From: Allobacillus halotolerans
GTDB taxonomy: Bacteria; Bacillota; Bacilli; Bacillales; Alkalibacillaceae
Direction of reading: 5' to 3'
DNA length: 63,557 nucleotides
NCBI RefSeq assembly: GCF_018967645.1
Contig: NZ_JAHLZF010000009.1
Location: 1 to 63,557, forward strand
Shown: in pieces, positions 35,230 through 44,207 of the stretch
Layout of the letters: every line of letters begins with the position of its first letter
Position numbering within the stretch: position 1 is the stretch's first letter
Program-made: the position numbers and the translations under genes
Notes under the pieces: model-generated
The model's input: only the letters and a program-made list of their open reading frames with translations
Told to the model about the DNA's origin: nothing
The model's database searches: none

Positions 35230-35951
35230 TGAAATTCGCTCCTTACAAATGCTTTGACCCGTTCATCGTTCGGTTGATTTAGAAATTCGCTCTTTCCTGT
35301 CTCAATCACTTCGCCGTCCATCATCACCCAGCTGTAATCACCGATGTTTAAAGCCTGACGTAAGTTATGGGTAATCCAGACAATCGTCGTTTTATATTCT
35401 TCATTAATTCGTTTGATCAATGATTCGACTTCTTGTTGAGAAACGGTGTCGAGTGAAGAAGTTATCTCATCGAGCAGCAGGACACTTGGACGATTCACGA
35501 GTGAGCGTGCGATCGAGATGCGTTGTTTTTGTCCGCCAGATAAGCTGTTACTATTTTTATCCAAGAAAGAAGCGGGTAGGCCGACCATATCCAACAGTCT
35601 TGATGCTTCTTCATCGGTTAATGTCTTGTCCTGTAATTTCAACGGAATAGCCAAATTTTCTCTGACCGTCCCTTTTAGCATCGTCACGCCTTGCATGACC
35701 ATACCGACTTTTTTCCGGAGATCGACGGGGTTGTATTCATCAATTGGCTGATCATGAATGTAAATTCGTCCTTTAGTCGGTGAAATCAGCCCATTGCACA
35801 GCCGGATTAACGTCGTTTTTCCAGCTCCGGAAGGTCCGACAAGTGTTGTGATTTCCCCTTGATTAAATCCGTGATTAATATCTTTCAAAATTTTCGTGTC
35901 ATCAATCTTGTAATCAACATGATCGAATCGAATAGCCTGTTTTGGTTCCAT
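35226..35951 (-). CDS. fetA: Iron export ABC transporter ATP-binding protein FetA
   Basis: ATPase partner of FetB, 241 residues. Walker A GPSGAGKTT near 39, Q-loop VMQGVTMLKG, signature LSGGQKQRISIARSL near 138, Walker B VLLLDEITSSLD and the switch His in WITHNLRQ are all intact. AAGGAAGTGC lies before the ATG on the minus strand. The gene starts 74 bp from a 21-bp repeat array which occupies the space between this operon and the plus-strand gene at 36254. Confidence 0.92.
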   Translation of the reverse strand: MEPKQAIRFDHVDYKIDDTKILKDINHGFNQGEITTLVGPSGAGKTTLIRLCNGLISPTKGRIYIHDQPIDEYNPVDLRKKVGMVMQGVTMLKGTVRENLAIPLKLQDKTLTDEEASRLLDMVGLPASFLDKNSNSLSGGQKQRISIARSLVNRPSVLLLDEITSSLDTVSQQEVESLIKRINEEYKTTIVWITHNLRQALNIGDYSWVMMDGEVIETGKSEFLNQPNDERVKAFVRSEFQ

Positions 35952-36024
35952 TTTTTCAGCACTTCCTTTTTTGCAACATCTATTCTTATCTTAAATGAGC
36001 GTTTCCATTTCGCAAAATAATTAA

Positions 36025-36150
36025 GCACGGAATAGTTATAAAGATGCACGGAATAGTTCGAAAAAACCACGGAATCAACTCGATTTAGAACGGAATCATT
36101 GGATAAAAGCACGGTATGCCCGGGTAGCAAGACGGAATGAGTCCATTAAA
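36025..36150 (+). repeat. 21-bp tandem array, 6 units (GCACGGAATAGTT core)
   Basis: Units start at 36025, 36046, 36067, 36088, 36109 and 36130, exactly 21 bp apart. Core CACGGAATAGTT with 8-9 variable bases. It lies in the divergent region between fetA and the small gene at 36254. On the minus strand it opens a heptapeptide-repeat frame that I reject as coding. Confidence 0.92.
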
Positions 36151-36253
36151 GCGCTTAATTACCCCAAATTCCATCCCATCTATTGTCATACATAGCCTTT
36201 GTTTTAGCATCACAAACTATAGATGAATTATAAGGGAAAGGTGTGATAAGAAA

Positions 36254-36415
36254 ATGAAAAACGTCGATTGGTTACCGATCGTTGCATCCATCGGAATTGG
36301 AGCGGCTGCCTATAGTATGATGACAGGCAGAGGAGGCCAACTTCAACAAATGATTCCAGGTATCAACAATATGATGGGACAAGGACAGCAAGGAAGTCAT
36401 TCCTCGAAACATTAG
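36254..36415 (+). CDS. Small Met/Gly-rich membrane-associated protein
   Basis: 53 residues: one hydrophobic stretch (WLPIVASIGIGAAAYSMM, about 6-23), then a Gly/Gln/Met-rich tail (NNMMGQGQQGSHSSKH). AAAGGTG precedes the ATG. Small proteins of this style are common in Bacillaceae but I cannot assign a family. It ends at the bidirectional terminator shared with trpA. Confidence 0.65.
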   Translation: MKNVDWLPIVASIGIGAAAYSMMTGRGGQLQQMIPGINNMMGQGQQGSHSSKH

Positions 36416-36423
36416 TGGAAAAT

Positions 36424-36454
36424 AAAAGAGCTGTCGCGGTATGACAGCTCTTTT
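36424..36454. terminator. Bidirectional terminator between the small gene and trpA
   Basis: AAAAGAGCTGTC pairs with GACAGCTCTTTT over 7 nt. Confidence 0.92.
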
Positions 36455-36457
36455 CAC

Positions 36458-37243
36458 CTATACATGTGCAGTTTTTGCTGATTGGATCAACGTCTGGATC
36501 TTTTCCTCGTTTCCTTGATGGAGAAGGTCGACAATTTTACTGCCGACGATGACACCATCGCAATACGCGGTTAGCTCCCGCACGTGTTCGGGAGAGGAGA
36601 CACCGAAACCGGCAAACACGGGTTTATCTGTTTGTTGCTTGATGTTCGTTAAATGGTTGCCCAATTGGTCACCAAACCTATTTTGTACACCTGTTATGCC
36701 GTTAATCGTTACGGCATATAAAAATCCTTCCGTCTGCTCGGCAATTTTAGCCAAACGATCCGGTGTACTGGTCAGCGTGGCTAATCGGATAAAGGCAATC
36801 TCGTGTTCTTTTAGTGCGTTCGAAACAAGGTCGGATTCTTCCAAGGGAACATCCGGAACAATCACACCATCCACGCCACTCGCCTCACAATCTTCGGCAA
36901 ATCGTTTAGGACCGTAAGTAAAAACAGGGTTGATATAGGTCATCAACACAATCGGTATATCACGCGATTCTTTAAAACGTTTTAATTCATCCAACACTTT
37001 TTTTAACGTGACACCACTCGTTAATGCACGTTGGCCAGCCGCTTGAATGGTTGGTCCGTCAGCGACAGGGTCTGAGAATGGAATACCTAACTCAATGATG
37101 GTAGCTCCTGCGTTGGCCAATAATTGAATTTGTGATTCCAGTTGATCTAGTCCGCCATCGCCGGCCATGATATAAGGAACAAATGCTTTATCACCTTTAT
37201 CCAAAACCCGCTGAATTGCCGTATCAATTGAAAATTTACCCAT
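36458..37243 (-). CDS. trpA: Tryptophan synthase alpha subunit
   Basis: Cleaves indole-3-glycerol phosphate to indole, passed to TrpB. 261 residues from ATG 37243, which overlaps the trpB stop by 8 bp and follows GGGAGG; GTG 37252 would lie on that site. Catalytic Glu in [15 protein letters not shown] (near 46) and Asp in [17 protein letters not shown] region (near 57-130) are present, as is GFGVSSPEH near 212. Last gene of trpDCFBA. Confidence 0.95.
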   Translation of the reverse strand: MGKFSIDTAIQRVLDKGDKAFVPYIMAGDGGLDQLESQIQLLANAGATIIELGIPFSDPVADGPTIQAAGQRALTSGVTLKKVLDELKRFKESRDIPIVLMTYINPVFTYGPKRFAEDCEASGVDGVIVPDVPLEESDLVSNALKEHEIAFIRLATLTSTPDRLAKIAEQTEGFLYAVTINGITGVQNRFGDQLGNHLTNIKQQTDKPVFAGFGVSSPEHVRELTAYCDGVIVGSKIVDLLHQGNEEKIQTLIQSAKTAHV

Positions 37244-38441
37244 GAAAGCCACCTCCCAAATGAGCTTTTACCGCTTCGACATCTTTATCGCCACGACCGG
37301 ATAAACAGGCGACAACAGTATGATCACTCGACAATGACTCTGCCAACTTCATCGTATAAGCGATTGCGTGTGAGCTTTCGAGTGCAGGAAGAATCCCTTC
37401 CGTTTTCGACAATAACTGTAAAGCTTCCAATGCTTCATCGTCTGTGATTGATGAGTAAGTGACCCGGTTGGATGCATGTAAATAGCTATGCTCCGGTCCG
37501 ATACCTGGATAGTCTAAACCTGCGGAGATCGAATGTGCTTCTTGGATCTGTCCGTCTTGATCTTGCAGTAAATAAGTCAAGGTTCCGTGTAAGATGCCAG
37601 CAGATCCGCCTGTTAATGTAGCTGCATGCTTTCCGGTTTCAATGCCTGAGCCTCCTGCTTCAACTCCGTATAACTGAACGTCTTCTTCCTCTACAAAGGG
37701 TGCGAACATGCCCATTGCATTACTACCACCACCGACACAGGCAACAACAGCATCCGGCAGTCTTCCTTCCTGTGTCACGATTTGTTCTTTCGTTTCATCA
37801 CCGATCACGCGTTGAAAATCCCGGACAATTTGTGGGAAGGGATGAGGCCCAACAACGGAGCCAATAATATAATGGGTGTCTGTTACGTTACTCACCCAAT
37901 AACGTAATGCTTCATTGACGGCATCTTTTAACGTACCGCTTCCTTGGTCGACACTTTTGACGGTCGCACCTAATAACTCCATCCGAAAAACATTTAGCTT
38001 CTGTCGTTCAATATCTTCTTTTCCCATGAAAATGACACAATCTAAATCAAGTAAAGCACAGACGGTTGCCGTCGCTACGCCGTGTTGGCCGGCTCCTGTT
38101 TCAGCAACGACTTTTCGCTTGCCCATTCGTTTGGTCAACAGTGCTTGGCCTAGTGCATTATTGATTTTGTGTGCACCGGTATGATTAAGGTCTTCGCGTT
38201 TTAAATAAATCTTTGGACCGCCAAGTGATTTAGAGAGTCTTTCGGCATAATATAAAGGTGTTTCTCTACCAACGTATTGGCGTAAATACTGGTCTAACTC
38301 CTGTTGAAAAGCTGGGTCTTGCTTTGCTTCATGATAAGCTTCTTCTAACTCCAGGATTGCTGGCATCAACGTCTCTGGGACAAATCTGCCGCCAAATTCA
38401 CCATAATACCCTTGAGTGTTCGGTTGTTGAGTCGTTGTCAT
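37236..38441 (-). CDS. trpB: Tryptophan synthase beta subunit
   Basis: PLP enzyme joining indole and serine. 401 residues; PLP-lysine in [15 protein letters not shown] (near 90), [10 protein letters not shown] phosphate loop near 235 and GRGDKDV at the C-terminus. Overlaps trpF by 4 bp and trpA by 8 bp, indicating translational coupling across the operon. Confidence 0.97.
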   Translation of the reverse strand: MTTTQQPNTQGYYGEFGGRFVPETLMPAILELEEAYHEAKQDPAFQQELDQYLRQYVGRETPLYYAERLSKSLGGPKIYLKREDLNHTGAHKINNALGQALLTKRMGKRKVVAETGAGQHGVATATVCALLDLDCVIFMGKEDIERQKLNVFRMELLGATVKSVDQGSGTLKDAVNEALRYWVSNVTDTHYIIGSVVGPHPFPQIVRDFQRVIGDETKEQIVTQEGRLPDAVVACVGGGSNAMGMFAPFVEEEDVQLYGVEAGGSGIETGKHAATLTGGSAGILHGTLTYLLQDQDGQIQEAHSISAGLDYPGIGPEHSYLHASNRVTYSSITDDEALEALQLLSKTEGILPALESSHAIAYTMKLAESLSSDHTVVACLSGRGDKDVEAVKAHLGGGFHG

Positions 38442-39055
38442 ATTTTCATCTCCTTATTTTTTGCTTGCGTCACAAATGCTTGGATTTTCGAAACATCTTT
38501 TCTGCCATCTGTTTCTACACCGCTGGAAACATCGACTCCAAATGGTTGCGCTGTTTGGATCGCTTCCTGAACATTCTCCGGATGCAGTCCCCCGGCTAAA
38601 ATAATCTGGCTATGACTCGGAGTTGCTTGCTTCAATAATTGCCAATCGAATGCATGCCCCGAACCACCACGATATTTCCCTCCTGGATGGTCGACTAACG
38701 AATAAGCAACATCATACAGAGAAAGTCGTTCTAGATTATGTGGTTCCCGAATAGGAAAAGCTTTGATGACCGGATAGTCGATCTGCTCACACTCCGTCGG
38801 CGTTTCATCCCCGTGTAATTGGATGATATCTAGCCCGGCGAAAGCGGCAATTCGATTAATTTCATCAGGCGATTCATTAACAAAGACACCTACTTTTTTG
38901 ATCGTATCCGGTAAAAAAGCGATGATTTCTTTGACGACCTCTGGCTCGACCCGTCGTGAACTTTCCGCAAAAACAAATCCGATAAAATCAGCACCAGAAG
39001 CGGCTACGGCTAATGCAGTCTCTTTATCCTGAACACCGCAGACTTTAACGATCAT
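38438..39055 (-). CDS. trpF: Phosphoribosylanthranilate isomerase
   Basis: Third step of the branch: isomerises PRA to CdRP. 205 residues, (beta/alpha)8 barrel with [11 protein letters not shown] (catalytic Cys near 6), [15 protein letters not shown] (near 80), and [15 protein letters not shown] at the end (catalytic Asp). It overlaps trpC by 11 bp and trpB by 4 bp. Confidence 0.95.
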   Translation of the reverse strand: MIVKVCGVQDKETALAVAASGADFIGFVFAESSRRVEPEVVKEIIAFLPDTIKKVGVFVNESPDEINRIAAFAGLDIIQLHGDETPTECEQIDYPVIKAFPIREPHNLERLSLYDVAYSLVDHPGGKYRGGSGHAFDWQLLKQATPSHSQIILAGGLHPENVQEAIQTAQPFGVDVSSGVETDGRKDVSKIQAFVTQAKNKEMKI

Positions 39056-39839
39056 GCAAGCTCACCTCGTTTAAAGGTATACGCAGTTCGTTAAATGTTT
39101 GTTTTAAATCGTTTGATTGCATCATCGTTTCGCCGACAAGAATTCCACTCACACCAGCTTGTTGAACGCGCTCGACATCTGCCGTCGTTTTCATGCCACT
39201 TTCACTGATCAGTAGTGTCGCCGGATCTTTTATTTGTTCAGCTAACCGCTCAGTTGTCGCCAAGTCAACGTTGAACGTTTTTAAATCACGATTATTGATG
39301 CCGACGATATTCGCATTTAAATCGTTCGCGATTACGGCTTCTTCTTCCGTATGGATCTCCAGTAAAACTTCTAAGCCTAATCCGGTTGCATAGCGATAAA
39401 GCTGCTCTAAGCGCGCTGGATTCATGGCTGCAGCAATTAATAAGATGACGTCTGCACCATAATCGAGTGCGCGGTCGATTTGAATCTCATCTAAAATAAA
39501 ATCTTTATTTAAAACAGGGATGTCGACGACCTGTCGGATACGTTGTAAATCTTCCATGCTTCCTTGGAAAAAAGGTTGGTCGGTTAAAACAGAAATAGCA
39601 TTTGCGCCAAATTGATCGTACATTTTCGTATGAATTCCTGGGTCCGCATCGACGTTAATCGGACCTTTGGAAGGGGAGGCGCGCTTGAATTCTGCAATGA
39701 TATTCATTCGGTCAGATTGCTGAAAGGATTCATATAGAGAAACGAGAGACTTCTTTTGACTCGATTGTCTTTGATAAGACCGTTTCAATTCGGTAATTTC
39801 CTGTTGTTTTTTCGCTAAAATTTCATCAAGAATGGTCAT
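39045..39839 (-). CDS. trpC: Indole-3-glycerol phosphate synthase
   Basis: Ring closure of CdRP to indole-3-glycerol phosphate. 264 residues from ATG 39839 after GAGGTG; the upstream in-frame start at 39848 sits inside the trpD stop region. Motifs IIAEFKRASPSKGPI (catalytic Lys near 55), VLNKDFILDE (Lys near 110) and VGINNRDLKTF are intact, with SESGMKTTADV near 212. Confidence 0.95.
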   Translation of the reverse strand: MTILDEILAKKQQEITELKRSYQRQSSQKKSLVSLYESFQQSDRMNIIAEFKRASPSKGPINVDADPGIHTKMYDQFGANAISVLTDQPFFQGSMEDLQRIRQVVDIPVLNKDFILDEIQIDRALDYGADVILLIAAAMNPARLEQLYRYATGLGLEVLLEIHTEEEAVIANDLNANIVGINNRDLKTFNVDLATTERLAEQIKDPATLLISESGMKTTADVERVQQAGVSGILVGETMMQSNDLKQTFNELRIPLNEVSLHDR

Positions 39840-39840
39840 G

Positions 39841-40863
39841 TTATGCACCTCGCTTTACACGTTGACTATACTCAATCAACATTGCTAATTTTTCGTTCGC
39901 TGCTCCGGAATCGATGCTTTCTTTGGCTGCAAGGATTCCTTCTTCAAGAGATGAGACTTTTCCATTCGCATAAATCCCAAGTCCTGCATTCAGTAGTGTC
40001 GTATCGCGATAAGCACCTTTTTCTCCTCGCAAGACACTGTTTAAAATCGTTGCGTTTTCTTTCGTGTCCCCGCCACGAATCGCTTCCAGTGGATATACGG
40101 GTAAGCCGATTTCTTCTGGATGCAACCGGAAATCAGAGATGGCCTCCTGATCCAACAGAGCCAGTTGATTATAGCCGGCAAGAGAGGCTTCATCCATTCC
40201 ACCTGCACCATGGACGACAATGGCACGTTTTCTGCCTAGTTGACGAAGTACTTCAGCCATATCCGTGACCATATCCGCGCGGTTGATTCCCAGAAATTGA
40301 GAAGAAAGTGATACTGGGTTGGTCAATGGGCCAATAAGATTCATGACCGTCGGAATTCGTAAAGTCTTTCGAACTGTCATCAGCTTTTTCATCGCCGGAT
40401 GGATGGTCGGGGCGAATAAAAAGGTAATGCCATTTTGTTCGAGAAGCTCTTTTGCGTGGTGACCAGACAAAGATAAATTGACACCGAGTTCTTCCAACAC
40501 ATCTGCACTGCCGGTTTTACTAGAAACGCTACGATTGCCATGTTTTGCAACGGTCAGTCCAGCACCAGCCATGACGAATGCAGCAGTCGTACTAATATTG
40601 AAACTCATCGACCCATCGCCTCCTGTACCACAGTTGTCGATAATATCCGGGGAGTCGACTGGAAGTTGCAGTGATTTTGCCTGAATCGCCGCTGCTAACC
40701 CAGCAATTTCTTCCGGTGTTTCACCTTTCACTCGTAAGGCTGATAAAAATGCTCCACGCTCAATATCGGTAATCTCTTCTGAGAATAACTGCTCTGCTGC
40801 AAGCTTCATTTCATTGAAAGACAAGCTTTTCCGTTCTGTGATCGTTCGTAAATAATCCAACAT
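39841..40863 (-). CDS. trpD: Anthranilate phosphoribosyltransferase
   Basis: Adds PRPP to anthranilate. 340 residues from ATG 40863 after AAAGGAG; ATG 40890 is out of position. Motifs DNCGTGGDGSMSFNIST (near 80), KHGNRSVSSKTGSAD (near 107) and the GAGGMDEASLAG block are conserved. It is the first gene after the tandem T-boxes: trpE and trpG, which make its substrate and normally precede it, are absent here. Confidence 0.95.
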   Translation of the reverse strand: MLDYLRTITERKSLSFNEMKLAAEQLFSEEITDIERGAFLSALRVKGETPEEIAGLAAAIQAKSLQLPVDSPDIIDNCGTGGDGSMSFNISTTAAFVMAGAGLTVAKHGNRSVSSKTGSADVLEELGVNLSLSGHHAKELLEQNGITFLFAPTIHPAMKKLMTVRKTLRIPTVMNLIGPLTNPVSLSSQFLGINRADMVTDMAEVLRQLGRKRAIVVHGAGGMDEASLAGYNQLALLDQEAISDFRLHPEEIGLPVYPLEAIRGGDTKENATILNSVLRGEKGAYRDTTLLNAGLGIYANGKVSSLEEGILAAKESIDSGAANEKLAMLIEYSQRVKRGA

Positions 40864-40892
40864 GTCAATCGCTCCTTTTTTCGTTTTCATAT

Positions 40893-41140
40893 AAAAAGTC
40901 CCTTACAAACACAATAAGTATGTGTTCATAAGGGACGATCGAAACCGCGGTGCCACCTTTAGTTGAAGAGAATTACCTCTTCCGCTCAATACCCGATAAC
41001 GGCGGGAAACCGTTTTTTCCTACTCTTTGCATTTCGGAAAAACTCTCTGAAGTCCATTCAGCTTACCGACCATGCTGGATTTCCACCGACACCAGCTCTC
41101 TTTGATGATCTGCCATAAACCTACTCTTCTTCGTCATTGA
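40893..41140 (-). promoter_or_regulatory. Trp T-box leader 2 (proximal to trpD)
   Basis: Minus strand: GACGAAGAAGAGTAGG, AGAGAGCTGGTG, specifier region GAATGGACTTC (UGG, Trp), T-box AAAGGTGGCACCGCGG at about 40946-40961, then terminator AGTCCCTTA/TAAGGGACG with T-tract before trpD. Uncharged tRNA-Trp should favour the antiterminator and turn the operon on. Confidence 0.9.
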
Positions 41141-41164
41141 TTAATCGTTATATAATTTTACTGA

Positions 41165-41440
41165 AAACAAAAAGGTTCCCACATCCTAAATAAAGGACGA
41201 GGGAACCCGTGGTACCACCTTTGTTAGCTTCAACATGAAGCTCTCTTTACAACATCCAGCCCAATTGCTTGAATGTGTGTCTCAGATAACGACGAGACAT
41301 TTCGCCAAAGCCTACTTACGCAGTCGTTTCGGTTTGGAAGCTCGGAAGGCCATTCATTCATTTCGCACACTGGTTCACACCAACCACCAGCTCTCTGAAG
41401 TACAGAAAACGAACTACTCTTCTTCGTCAACGCTTTTCAT
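41165..41440 (-). promoter_or_regulatory. Trp T-box leader 1 (distal)
   Basis: Minus strand: GACGAAGAAGAGTAG, CAGAGAGCTGGTGGTTGG, specifier region GAATGGCCTTC (UGG, Trp), T-box AAAGGTGGTACCACGGG, then terminator GGTTCCC/GGGAACC followed by TTTTTG at about 41168-41207. It is transcribed before leader 2, giving two Trp-tRNA checks in series, as known for trp operons of the B. cereus group. Confidence 0.9.
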
Positions 41441-41457
41441 TCATATGATTATTCAAT

Positions 41458-41486
41458 AGCATAAATCGAATTGAATTCATTGTCAA
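41458..41486 (-). promoter_or_regulatory. trp operon promoter
   Basis: On the minus strand TTGACA (41486-41481), 17 bp, TATGCT (41463-41458). A strong sigma-A -35 placed just ahead of the first T-box. Confidence 0.8.
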
Positions 41487-41736
41487 TAAAAAATTTCAGT
41501 AAAATACAAAAACAAGATCATGTTGGCTACCTCTTTTAAAATAGGATTAAAAAATCTTTAATAGACATTTAAATTATAAAGTTTCATAAAATGGGTAAAA
41601 TGCTCTATTTTTCAAATGTTATTGGAATAATTGTTGGATTTAAATTCTGTAATCTTCTAAGGTGATTACTAGAAACCATTTTTCAAATAAAATATGATTT
41701 TCGATAAGTATCCCGATGAAAAGGATTGATCGCGAA

Positions 41737-42399
41737 ATGAAATGTATTGTACATGGCGTGTACATGAATTTAAGATATAGAATCGTAACGATTGATGAAA
41801 AAGATTACATCGTAGATTTAGGAGACTCCATATGGAAAATTTTATTTCCATTTTTGTATTGGATTCTCCCGAATACTGCTTACAAAGTCAATGATTACGA
41901 GTTAATCGAAAAAATAAAAGCACCCAAAGTGAAACAGAAATCAACGACTCGTGAAGGATTGCTTGCGGGGTTGGTCGGCGTACTTTTAGCCAGTTTGCTG
42001 CAACCCTTGGTGAGTTTCTTTGATGTGGAAGGAACCACTCTCATCAATTCATCAATCGTATTTATTGCTTTTTTGCTTGTTATATTCGTCTATTACTATA
42101 TAAACCGAAAGAATCGGAAAAACTTGTATCAGACCATCAACTTGAATGAATATTCGATGGTGCGTATCTGGATCAGACCAGACTCATTGAAGTATGCGCT
42201 CTTTGTATTTTTAACTTACTCATTCTTTTTTGGATTTACCTTGTTGATGTGGGGTGGATTCATTCAAGTAGCAGCTAATGTCCTCATCCTCATTTTTGGT
42301 ATGCTTTTTTTATTCATTGCATTATTTGTTGGGCTCTTAGCAATTGGGGTAGGGGATTTCAATGTTAAAATTAAAGATGACGAAAAAATAGCGATATAG
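41737..42399 (+). CDS. DUF443 membrane protein, possible T7SS immunity protein
   Basis: 220 residues from ATG 41737 (ATG 41716 is an alternative). The N-terminal KCIVHGVYMNLRYRIVTIDEKDYIVDLG matches DUF443 proteins; five membrane helices follow (about 25-45, 75-95, 105-125, 165-185, 190-215). In Staphylococcus aureus a DUF443 protein (TsaI) protects against the type VII secreted toxin TspA. No toxin gene is next to it here. The following genes (DUF4176, HEPN-like) strengthen the type VII link. Confidence 0.72.
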   Translation: MKCIVHGVYMNLRYRIVTIDEKDYIVDLGDSIWKILFPFLYWILPNTAYKVNDYELIEKIKAPKVKQKSTTREGLLAGLVGVLLASLLQPLVSFFDVEGTTLINSSIVFIAFLLVIFVYYYINRKNRKNLYQTINLNEYSMVRIWIRPDSLKYALFVFLTYSFFFGFTLLMWGGFIQVAANVLILIFGMLFLFIALFVGLLAIGVGDFNVKIKDDEKIAI

Positions 42400-42595
42400 G
42401 TCTGATGTACGAAGAAGTGAAATTTTATATAAAGTGCCCTGTTTAGTTCTACTGTTCATCTTCATAAGATTTTCTGGAGTTATTAGGCAGTGACCTCTGA
42501 AGAATGAGGCACCATCAGAACAACAGATTTCACCAAAAAGAGTGAAGTTACTTCGGGATTGCAATTTGATTGATTAGAAGAGGGGGGATAAAACG

Positions 42596-42907
42596 ATGTT
42601 ACCGATAGGTTCAGTAGTGTACCTAAACGAAGGAAGGACCAAGATAATGATTTTGAATCGGGGGCCAATCTTTCCAGCTGAAAGGCCGGAAGATGAAAGA
42701 ATTATGTATGATTATTCTGGTTGTTTATATCCTCAAGGATTAGATCCAAACAACGTGTTCTATTTTAATGAAGAAAATATTGACAAGGTTTTATTTGAAG
42801 GTTATAAAGATGAAGAAGAAGATCGATTTCAAGAGGTATACAATCATTGGATGGAAAAAAATAAAACATCAATAAAAAAAGGAACAGTCCCAGGACCCTT
42901 AAGGTAA
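42596..42907 (+). CDS. DUF4176 protein (type VII secretion-associated family)
   Basis: 103 residues from ATG 42596 after GAGGGGGG. LPIGSVVYLNEGRTKIMILNR and MYDYSGCLYPQGL..NVFYFNEENIDKVLFEGYKDEEE are the DUF4176 signature. These proteins occur in T7SSb/LXG toxin loci, where some act as toxin-targeting partners. No LXG toxin or Ess core gene is present in this window. 24 bp upstream of the HEPN-like gene, probably co-transcribed. Confidence 0.82.
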   Translation: MLPIGSVVYLNEGRTKIMILNRGPIFPAERPEDERIMYDYSGCLYPQGLDPNNVFYFNEENIDKVLFEGYKDEEEDRFQEVYNHWMEKNKTSIKKGTVPGPLR

Positions 42908-42931
42908 ATAAATGACAACGAAAGGAAGTAT

Positions 42932-43339
42932 ATGTTGGAAGAACACAAAGTTGGACGATGGAAAGAGCTTTTTGAATCCTTCGAGAAAGCTTTTTCATTG
43001 TTGACATCTGAAGTTGAAAAGGAAACAATGAGCATATCGGATGCTGCCACTCTCGTTCACTTTCATGAGATGTGTTTGGAGCATGCACGAAAAACGCTGT
43101 ATGGCTATTTAGATGCAAAGGGCATATCGGTTAAAACGCCAAGGCAAGCAGTTAAAGAAAGTGCAAAGTTAGGTGTTATTGGGAATGAGAAATCTTGGAA
43201 CCGTGCGTTTAATCGGCGAAACCTAGGATACTTCTTATTTACACCAAAAGTGGAGAGAGAAATCGTAAAGGATATAAAAGAAGACTACTGTTCAATGTAT
43301 ACGGATTTTCAGCAAAGAATAAGGGAAGAAATGAAATAA
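42932..43339 (+). CDS. HI0074-like HEPN nucleotidyltransferase-substrate-binding protein, orphan
   Basis: 135 helical residues: GRWKELFESFEKAFSLL, VHFHEMCLEHARKTLYGYLDAKGI, VKTPRQAVKESAKLGVIGN and WNRAFNRRNLGYF match the HI0074 fold. Such proteins normally pair with a minimal nucleotidyltransferase (MNT) as toxin-antitoxin; none is nearby. The usual RN-xxx-H motif reads RRNLGYFLF, without the His, so RNase activity is doubtful. It follows DUF4176 in one unit and ends before a terminator at 43368. Confidence 0.78.
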   Translation: MLEEHKVGRWKELFESFEKAFSLLTSEVEKETMSISDAATLVHFHEMCLEHARKTLYGYLDAKGISVKTPRQAVKESAKLGVIGNEKSWNRAFNRRNLGYFLFTPKVEREIVKDIKEDYCSMYTDFQQRIREEMK

Positions 43340-43367
43340 AGTCATTTTACCGAAAAATATGTAGACA

Positions 43368-43409
43368 CAAAGGCTGGACTTGGCGTTGATCTTTTGTCCC
43401 AGCCTTTTT
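43368..43409 (+). terminator. Terminator after the HEPN-like gene
   Basis: AAAGGCTGG pairs with CCAGCCTTT over a roughly 21-nt loop, followed by TTTTC. Confidence 0.78.
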
Positions 43410-43500
43410 CGTTGACGTTCTTTATTGAACGAGCAAATTAACTATTGGTGTCTTGACGCTTTCGATTTGCTTTGATTTGCGGAAAAGGACCCTTCTACAT

Positions 43501-43908
43501 TTAATCCGTCTTTTCATTGATTTTTACATAAAAATTTCGCTCTCGTGGTCCATCGAATTCACAAAAATAAATTCCTTGCCATGTACCTAATAGCAATTCG
43601 CGGTTATCTACGATAATGAATTCAGAGGTACCGACAGTGCTCGTTTTCATATGTGCTGCTGTATTCCCCTCTGCATGTTGGTCTTGTTCGTTGACCCAAG
43701 GGAAAACTTCATCAAATCGTCTTAGCATATCCGTTTTGACGTCAGGATCGGCATTTTCATTGATTGTAATGCCGGCAGTCGTATGTGGTGAGTAAACGAC
43801 AGCACTTCCGTTAATGACTTGCTCCTCGGTGATGAAATCTTGTACAAGAGAAGTGATATCCACCATTTCACTATGGTGCTTTGTTTGTATGGAAAATTTC
43901 CGTAGCAT
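43501..43908 (-). CDS. YjbQ-family (UPF0047) protein
   Basis: 135 residues from ATG 43908 after AAAGGAG; a longer frame to 44019 lacks a ribosome binding site. Conserved [33 protein letters not shown] and [20 protein letters not shown] identify UPF0047. Some members have weak thiamine-phosphate synthase activity in vitro; the cellular role is unsettled. Divergent from mhqD. Confidence 0.9.
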   Translation of the reverse strand: MLRKFSIQTKHHSEMVDITSLVQDFITEEQVINGSAVVYSPHTTAGITINENADPDVKTDMLRRFDEVFPWVNEQDQHAEGNTAAHMKTSTVGTSEFIIVDNRELLLGTWQGIYFCEFDGPRERNFYVKINEKTD

Positions 43909-44207
43909 TGTCATACTCCTTTCCGTTAGCATAATCTTTTTGCTTTTTTTATTCTCAGAGAAGTTAATTGTCAACAGTGATAAAAGTTTTAGAGAGCCCG
44001 ATTCAATTTGTGAAAACATCTATGAAAACGAGACTCAAAGTCATCTTTGAAAGAGGTTATGAATATAACGTTCTTAATAAAGGCATTGCCGAAAGTTTTG
44101 TACTTCAAACACGTTTTAGTGTCATTGAAAAGCTGAACATTGGGTCAGCCATTTCAACGTTTGATACAATTAAAGAAAGGCGTATGAAAAAGAAGGGGAC
44201 GAACAAA

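Noticed and set aside
43968-44207. N-terminal extension of MhqD by 80 residues
   Set aside because: No ribosome binding site; ATG 44208 matches the length and start of the family and has AAGGGG.
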